Shown: positions 59,294 to 64,000 of the stretch, piece after piece | Position numbering within the stretch: position 1 is the stretch's first letter | Layout of the letters: each line of letters starts with the position of its first letter | Source of the DNA: Nocardia neocaledoniensis | Lineage (GTDB): Bacteria; Actinomycetota; Actinomycetes; Mycobacteriales; Mycobacteriaceae | DNA length: 64,000 nt | Reading direction: 5' to 3' | NCBI RefSeq assembly: GCF_003182135.1 | Contig: NZ_QGTL01000008.1 | Location: forward strand, 62,001-126,000 | Notes under the pieces: generated by a model | Databases searched by the model: none | What the model saw: the letters and a program-made list of their open reading frames with translations, nothing else | Told to the model about the DNA's origin: nothing | Position numbers and translations under genes: made by a program

Positions 59294-59614
59294 TCAGTGC
59301 ACGCCCGCGAGCCTGAGCACCGCCGTGGTCGCGGCGGCGGCGATCACCGTGACCAGCAGCGGTGCCCGCCGCCAGGCCAGCACGCCGCCCACGCCGACGC
59401 CCGCGGGCAGGGCGACGCCGAGTTCGCCGGAGCCGGTGGGCAGAGTAGCGGTCGCCACCAGCGCGGCCAGCAGGATCAGTGCGCCCGTATCGAGCAGATG
59501 GATCGTCCTGGCCGACAGGCGGAGTCGATGCCGCAGTGCGGGACCCGTCCAGCGCAGGGCATAGGTGCCGACGGCCAGGGCGAGCATCGCGGGCAGCAGA
59601 TATGGCGCGTTCAC
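59294..59614 (-). CDS. azlD: AzlD-type branched-chain amino acid export subunit
   Basis: A 106-residue membrane protein with four hydrophobic segments (YLLPAMLALAVGTYALRWTGPAL, IHLLDTGALILLAALVATATL, GVGVGGVLAWRRAPLLVTVIAAAATTAVLRL). It is the small partner of AzlC. GTG start at 59614. It lies downstream of azlC with a 205-nt gap in which no gene is evident, an unusually wide spacing for this pair. Confidence 0.8.
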   Translation of the reverse strand: MNAPYLLPAMLALAVGTYALRWTGPALRHRLRLSARTIHLLDTGALILLAALVATATLPTGSGELGVALPAGVGVGGVLAWRRAPLLVTVIAAAATTAVLRLAGVH

Positions 59615-59819
59615 GACGTCCCTCCGATCGCCGCAGCCCCGTGCACGACGACATAGGCGCCGGTCGGACACGGCCGTAGCGGTCGGCGACGAATGCCGAA
59701 GCGCGGAGTGTCCTGTCCACTCGGTGAGTGGATGATCGCCGGGCGCCCGGTGCGTGGTTCGCGGCGGGACGCGCGCGGCAGGTGTCCGGCGCGCCTGCCG
59801 CCGGTCGGCTGAGTGGCCG

Positions 59820-60521
59820 TCAACTCGTCACCACCCTGTCGGCGTCCGCGGGCGCCTCCGGTGGGCGCAGTGCGAACACCAGGCCGAGCAGCGCGATCAG
59901 CACGGGCAGGCCGGCGGGGACGAACGGCGCGACCACCACGGCGAGCGCGGCACCGACCAGGACCGGGCGCAGGGTGGCGCGATCGCGCAGAGCGGGCAGG
60001 ATCAGGGCGAGCAGGATCACCGGGAACACCGCGTCCAGGCCGAGTGCCGAGGTGTCGGGGACGAGCGAGCCGAGGGCGGCGCCGAGGGTCGCACCGAGCG
60101 GCCAGCACAGCGCGACACCGATGCCGCACGCCCAGTACGCGGCCCGTTTGCGCTCCTGATCGCCGGGCGCCGCCGCGAACGCGACCGATTCGTCGTTGAG
60201 CACGTGGACGCCGAGTACGCGGCGCCAGCCCCGGCCGAACACCTCCGGCGCGGACAGCCCGTACGGCAGATGCCTGGCGTTGAGCAGCAGCCCGGCGACC
60301 ACCGCGGCCAGCGGGCTCCCGCCGGCCGCGACGATGCCGAAGAACAGTAGCTCCGAGCCGCCCGCGAGCACCGTCACCGCCATCACGATCGGCATCCAGA
60401 CCGGGAAACCGGCGGCGATCGTAGACGCGCCGTAGGACACGCCGAAGAGGCCGACGGCCAGGCAGGCCGCGGCCACGGCAGCCAGCGTGCCCCGGTCGAG
60501 TGTTCGGTACATCGAACGCAT
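59820..60521 (-). CDS. azlC: AzlC-type branched-chain amino acid exporter
   Basis: A 233-residue membrane protein with about seven segments. The family pattern GVSYGASTIAAGFPVWMPIVMAVTVLAGGSELLFFGIVAAGGSPLAAVVAGLLLNARHLPYGLS is clear, as is NDESVAFA. It exports branched-chain or other amino acids with AzlD. ATG 60512 is an alternative start. Divergent from an XRE-cupin regulator 68 bp away. Confidence 0.88.
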   Translation of the reverse strand: MRSMYRTLDRGTLAAVAAACLAVGLFGVSYGASTIAAGFPVWMPIVMAVTVLAGGSELLFFGIVAAGGSPLAAVVAGLLLNARHLPYGLSAPEVFGRGWRRVLGVHVLNDESVAFAAAPGDQERKRAAYWACGIGVALCWPLGATLGAALGSLVPDTSALGLDAVFPVILLALILPALRDRATLRPVLVGAALAVVVAPFVPAGLPVLIALLGLVFALRPPEAPADADRVVTS

Positions 60522-60589
60522 GTTTTACATGGTGAACGGCGGCGCTGGGTAAAGTCAACCCGACATCGCCAGCTCCCCAGGAGGCGTAG

Positions 60590-61159
60590 ATGGACCGGCA
60601 GGACCCGGTCGCCGGACCACCCCAAGCGGTGATCGCGGCGTCGCTGCGGCGCGAGCGCGCCCGCGCAGGTTTGTCGCTGACCGAGGTCGCGAATCGCGCC
60701 GGCGTCGCGAAATCGACACTGTCCCAACTGGAATCGGGCACGGGGAACCCCAGCCTGGAGACCCTGTGGGCCCTGTGCGTCGCGCTGGAGATGCCGTTCT
60801 CGCGACTGCTCGACCCGCCACGGCCCAACGTCCAGGTGATCCGCGCCGACGAGGGCGCGCCGGTGCCCTCACCCGACGCGGACTACCGGGTGACGTTGCT
60901 CGCAGCGGGGCAGTCGCACACCCGCTGCGACGTGTACCGGGTCGCGGCCGAACCCGGGCACACCCGGCGCTCGGACCCACACCAGATCGGCGTCGTCGAG
61001 CACGTGGTGCTCGCGGCAGGACGCGCGCTGGTCGGACCTGCGGATGAGCCCATCGAGGTGGGCCCCGGCGACTACGTGCGCTACCTCGGCGATCTGCCGC
61101 ACATCTTCGAAGCGCTCGAACCGGGGACCTGGGCCTCGATGGTGATCGAGAGCCCCTGA
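60590..61159 (+). CDS. XRE-cupin transcriptional regulator
   Basis: A 189-residue protein: helix-turn-helix at about 15-70 (LRRERARAGLSLTEVANRAGVAKSTLSQLESGTGNPSLETLWAL) and a C-terminal cupin sensor (about 85-185, PHQIGVVEHVVLAAGRALVG..VGPGDYVRYLGDLPHIFEAL). Divergent from azlC; the 68-bp spacer has a TTTTACATGGTGAA stretch suitable for an operator. It probably controls azlCD in response to amino acids. Confidence 0.9.
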   Translation: MDRQDPVAGPPQAVIAASLRRERARAGLSLTEVANRAGVAKSTLSQLESGTGNPSLETLWALCVALEMPFSRLLDPPRPNVQVIRADEGAPVPSPDADYRVTLLAAGQSHTRCDVYRVAAEPGHTRRSDPHQIGVVEHVVLAAGRALVGPADEPIEVGPGDYVRYLGDLPHIFEALEPGTWASMVIESP

Positions 61160-61160
61160 C

Positions 61161-61847
61161 TCAGGCGGCTCCCTCGCCGAGATACTGCAACCAGACCGGA
61201 TCCAGATCGGCCGAGGTCGACAGCAGCCGCCAGTGCGGCCCCTTGGGGGAGACCAGCGGGTGGCGCAGGGTCCAGCCCAGCTCGGTGAGCATCTTGTCGG
61301 CCTTGCGGTGGTTGCACGGCGCGCAGCTGGCGACGCAGTTCTCCCACGAGTGCTCGCCACCGCGGCTGCGGGGGATCACGTGGTCGATGGTCTCGGCTTT
61401 GCCGCCGCAGTAGCCGCAGCGGTACCGGTCGCGGTGCATCAGCGCGGCGCGGGTCATCGGGACCCTGGCGCGGTAGGGCACGCGGACGTAGGTACGCAGC
61501 CGGATGACGGAGGGAATGGCCACTTCGGCGCCCGCGGAATGCAGGACCGGGCCTTCGGGATTGTCGTGCACCGCGTCGGCTTTGGCGCAGATCAGCAGGA
61601 CGACCGCGCGGCGCGCGGACAGGGCGGTGAGCGGTTCGTAGGTGGCGTTGAGGAGGAGAACCCGGCGTTTGCGCCAAGCGGCGGCGTCGTGGTCTCCGGC
61701 GAGGTGCAGAGGCGCGGGGTGATGCGGCTGATGGTCGGACACGATGTGCAGCGGGATGGCCCCCGAGCCACGATTGTGGACGTCGGCGGGCTGGAGTTGT
61801 CGATGCGCTCGCGCCTCGTGTGACCGGGCGCTGGGTCGCTGCTTCAT
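61161..61847 (-). CDS. HNH endonuclease
   Basis: A 228-residue protein with a C-terminal HNH nuclease: CGYCGGKAETIDHVIPRSRGGEHSWENCVASCAPCNHRKAD holds the two CxxC zinc pairs, the catalytic DHV His and the N/H residues. Upstream is a conserved VLLLNATYEPLTALSARRAVVLLICAKAD segment of the actinobacterial Rv2469c-like group. ATG 61847 has TGAGGTC upstream; an in-frame ATG at 61916 would add 23 residues. Cellular role unknown. Confidence 0.88.
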   Translation of the reverse strand: MKQRPSARSHEARAHRQLQPADVHNRGSGAIPLHIVSDHQPHHPAPLHLAGDHDAAAWRKRRVLLLNATYEPLTALSARRAVVLLICAKADAVHDNPEGPVLHSAGAEVAIPSVIRLRTYVRVPYRARVPMTRAALMHRDRYRCGYCGGKAETIDHVIPRSRGGEHSWENCVASCAPCNHRKADKMLTELGWTLRHPLVSPKGPHWRLLSTSADLDPVWLQYLGEGAA

Positions 61848-62000
61848 CTTGACCTCAATTTCATGATTGGCAGGATCATGTGGTATCTGGGGCCGATACT
61901 GCCCCCAGTTGACCATGGTTCGCCCCGTATTGCACGGCTATTTTTCAAACTATCGGGTGAACTGTGGCTGAAGGGCGACCACGCTCGTCCTGGAGGCACA

Positions 62001-62414
62001 ATGGAGCCTGTGACTTCCGGTGAGCAGACAGCGACCTCGTTCTACGAAGCGGTGGGCGGAGCCGAGACGTTCCGTCGTCTCGTCTCGGTGTTCTACCGCG
62101 AGGTGGCCGCCGACGAGATCCTGCGCCCGCTGTATCCGGAGGAAGACCTGGGCCCGGCCGAGCGCCGGATGCGGATGTTCCTCGAGCAGTACTGGGGCGG
62201 TCCACGCACCTACTCCGACGAGCGCGGGCACCCGCGGTTGCGCATGCGCCACCACCCGTTCGCCATCGGTCCGCTCGAGCGCGACGCCTGGCTGCGGTGC
62301 ATGACCATCGCGATCGGCGAGATCGAACCGTCGGTCCTCGACAACGAACACCGCAAGGCCCTGCTCGACTATTTCCAAATGGCCGCGGCCTCACTCCAGA
62401 ACACGCCCGGCTGA
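62001..62414 (+). CDS. glbO: Truncated haemoglobin, group II (O type)
   Basis: A 137-residue 2-on-2 globin. FYEAVGGAETFRRLVSVFYREVAADEILRPLYPEEDLGPAERRMRMFLEQYWGGP is the B-E region, and LRMRHHPFAIG holds the proximal His; WLRCMTIAIGEI carries the conserved Trp of the G helix. It binds O2 and may act in respiration or NO/peroxide protection. Strong GGAGG site. The last 10 codons are repeated downstream as non-coding tandem copies. Confidence 0.95.
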   Translation: MEPVTSGEQTATSFYEAVGGAETFRRLVSVFYREVAADEILRPLYPEEDLGPAERRMRMFLEQYWGGPRTYSDERGHPRLRMRHHPFAIGPLERDAWLRCMTIAIGEIEPSVLDNEHRKALLDYFQMAAASLQNTPG

Positions 62415-62522
62415 TCCGAAGCCGTGCACCGCATTCCCGCGGCCTCCCTCCAGAACACGCCGGGCTGATCCGAAGCCATGCACCGTATTCCCGCGGCCTC
62501 CCTCCAGAACACGCCCGGCTGA
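62385..62522 (+). repeat. 54-bp tandem repeat of the glbO 3' end (2.6 copies)
   Basis: Units begin GCGGCCTC at 62385, 62439 and 62493. Each contains CTCCAGAACACGCC(C/G)GGCTGA. Copy 1 encodes the glbO C-terminus AAASLQNTPG-stop; copies 2 and 3 lie after the stop. Differences are few (A/C, G/A, C/T), so the duplication is recent or maintained. Confidence 0.9.
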
Positions 62523-62696
62523 GGTCTGGGTGCCCCGCGTTCGCTGCTGACCCGCAGGTGGTGGCCCTTCCGTGACCATCGTTGGAGTTACCGCGACGTT
62601 TCGGTCCGGCGTGGCGAAACGCTGACGATTTGCCGGATTCCGAGAAAGTCTCGCGCCGGAGGAATATCCCGGGCAATCTTTGGCAATATTGCGGGT

Positions 62697-64000
62697 GTGA
62701 CACAGACACCTGCCTCGCCGGTGCCGGGGGAAGCAAGCACCGCTCCGTGGTGGACAACCGCCGTGTTCTATCAGGTCTATCCACGCTCGTTCGCGGATTC
62801 CGACGGTGACGGAATCGGCGACCTTGGTGGTGTGCGCGAGAAGATGGGGTACCTGGAGCTACTCGGCGTCGACGCGCTGTGGATCTGTCCGGTGATGCGT
62901 TCGCCGCAGGCCGACGGCGGTTACGACGTGTCCGATCCGCGCGACATCGACCCGCTGTTCGGCGGCCTGACCGCGCTGGACGAGCTCATCGCCGAGGCGC
63001 ACGACCGCGAGATCAAGGTGACGATGGATCTGGTGCCCAACCACACCAGCGTCGAGCATCCGTGGTTCACCGCGGCGCTGGAGGCCGCGCCGGGCAGCCC
63101 CGAGCGACAGCGCTACATCTTCCGGGACGGCAAGGGCGCCGACGGCGCCGAGCCGCCCAACAACTGGCCGAGCATCTTCGGCGGCCCGGCCTGGACCAGG
63201 GTGACCGAGCCGAACGGCGAGCCCGGCCAGTGGTACCTGCACATCTTCGCGCCCGAGCAGCCCGACCTGAACTGGGACAATCCCGAGGTCGCCGCCGATT
63301 TCGAGAAGACGCTGCGCTTCTGGCTCGATCGCGGCGTCGACGGCTTCCGGATCGACGTCGCGCACGGCATGGCCAAGCCGGAGGGCCTGCCCGACATGGC
63401 CAGGGTCGAGACCAAGATGCTGGTGCACGACGACGACGATCCCCGCTTCAACAATCCCGGCGTGCACGCCATCCACCGCCGCATCCGCACGGTGCTCGAC
63501 GACTACCCGCACGCGGTGTCGATCGGCGAGGTGTGGGTCGACGACAACGTCCGCTTCGGTGAGTACGTGCGCCCCGACGAGCTGCACCTGGCCTTCAACT
63601 TCCGCCTGGCCGAGACCCCGTTCACCGCCGACGGCGTGCGCGAGGCCATCACGCATTCGCTCGAGGCCGTGAGCGGCGTCGGCGCGCCACCCACGTGGAC
63701 GCTGTCCAACCACGACATCGAACGTGAGGTCACCCGCTATGGCGGCGGACGGACCGGCGTGGAGCGGGCGCGGGCGATGATGATGGTGGAGCTGGCCCTG
63801 CCCGGCGCGGTCTTCCTCTACAACGGCGCCGAGCTCGGTCTGCCCAACGTCGACGACCTGCCCGAGGACGCCCTGCGCGACCCGGTGTGGGAGCGTTCCG
63901 GCCACACCGAACGCGGCCGCGACGGGTGCCGGGTGCCGTTGCCGTGGGAGGGCACGCAGGCGCCGTTCGGTTTCACCGACGGCGCCGAGTCGTGGCTGCC
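62697..64000 (+). CDS. aglA: GH13 alpha-glucosidase, partial
   Basis: Starts at GTG 62697 and remains open to the right edge (434 codons seen). GH13 motifs in order: WWTTAVFYQVYPRSFADSDGDGIGDLGG, region I DLVPNHTS, region II DGFRIDVAHG with the nucleophile Asp, region III SIGEVWVDD with acid Glu, region IV TLSNHDIERE. This is the oligo-1,6-/alpha-glucosidase branch; the place next to glbO matches Rv2471 (from memory). Hydrolyses alpha-glucosidic bonds of maltose-type sugars. Confidence 0.92.
   Translation, partial: MTQTPASPVPGEASTAPWWTTAVFYQVYPRSFADSDGDGIGDLGGVREKMGYLELLGVDALWICPVMRSPQADGGYDVSDPRDIDPLFGGLTALDELIAEAHDREIKVTMDLVPNHTSVEHPWFTAALEAAPGSPERQRYIFRDGKGADGAEPPNNWPSIFGGPAWTRVTEPNGEPGQWYLHIFAPEQPDLNWDNPEVAADFEKTLRFWLDRGVDGFRIDVAHGMAKPEGLPDMARVETKMLVHDDDDPRFNNPGVHAIHRRIRTVLDDYPHAVSIGEVWVDDNVRFGEYVRPDELHLAFNFRLAETPFTADGVREAITHSLEAVSGVGAPPTWTLSNHDIEREVTRYGGGRTGVERARAMMMVELALPGAVFLYNGAELGLPNVDDLPEDALRDPVWERSGHTERGRDGCRVPLPWEGTQAPFGFTDGAESWL

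Noticed and set aside
59615..59819. A gene between azlC and azlD
   Set aside because: 205 nt with no frame having a start and ribosome site; frames crossing it are shadows.

Overview
The window is high-GC actinobacterial DNA, most likely Nocardia or a close mycolic-acid-bearing relative. The evidence is a DesA3-type acyl-CoA desaturase with its own ferredoxin reductase, an O-type truncated haemoglobin, Orn, EttA, and a right-hand gene order (ssb paralogue, ettA, 180-kDa NAD glutamate dehydrogenase, thioesterase, conserved protein, ... HNH nuclease, glbO, GH13 alpha-glucosidase) that I recall from the Mycobacterium tuberculosis Rv2478c-Rv2469c region. Most of the window is ordinary chromosome; roughly 37.8-50.3 kb is a foreign insert.

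Left part (1-37.5 kb). In order: an FAD oxidoreductase with its TetR regulator; a VOC protein; tRNA-His; oligoribonuclease; a HerA-like ATPase; a diaminopimelate-decarboxylase-like protein that has lost its PLP lysine; an SDR and a kinase-like phosphotransferase; a PadR-fadH operon; an Atg22-like MFS protein; a TetR-controlled desaturase operon; an ABC-2 exporter; a second HerA-like ATPase; a cell-surface group (heptose-kinase-like PfkB protein, glycosyltransferase, GtrA protein, acyltransferase/SGNH protein); a SitI3-like immunity gene; a tandem ribbon-helix-helix antitoxin-like gene without a toxin; an AraC regulator with a Baeyer-Villiger-type monooxygenase; an alpha/beta hydrolase with a TetR regulator and two 21-bp palindromic operators; tRNA-Arg; a CopD/CtaG fusion; and a serine/threonine dehydratase.

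Integrated element (37781-50264, about 12.5 kb). A large serine integrase at the right end has inserted the element into a second ssb gene and split it after codon 51. The two chromosomal halves join in frame across an AC dinucleotide. The reconstructed attP has the same 8-bp arm (CTGCCCAC) exactly 13 nt from that AC on both sides. The element has a RecA-fold replication-type ATPase, an XRE regulator, a winged-helix-like protein and about a dozen small genes, but no capsid, tail, terminase or conjugation gene. It therefore looks like a phage satellite or minimal integrative element. Beside attL is a lower-GC two-gene cargo operon: a small two-helix membrane protein translationally coupled to a protein resembling the LPO_1073/Vpar_1526 family. 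Both proteins carry the same 'NSRxIQxARDV' peptide.

The element's non-coding DNA is unusual. There are eleven consecutive perfect hairpins in 310 nt beside the ATPase gene. Five terminators have different stems but the same 7-nt loop (UCCGUAG) in the sense of transcription. A perfect 38-bp inverted repeat brackets the regulator cassette. A 13-bp motif recurs six times, two promoters share the same sequence pattern, and a 42-nt 'mini tRNA-Leu' has acceptor and T arms only.

Right part (50.3-64 kb). The 3' half of the split ssb is followed by ettA, gdh, a thioesterase and a conserved protein, a tandem DUF1540 protein behind a possible iron box, AzlCD with an XRE-cupin regulator, an HNH nuclease, glbO with a 54-bp tandem duplication of its 3' end, and a GH13 alpha-glucosidase that runs off the right edge.
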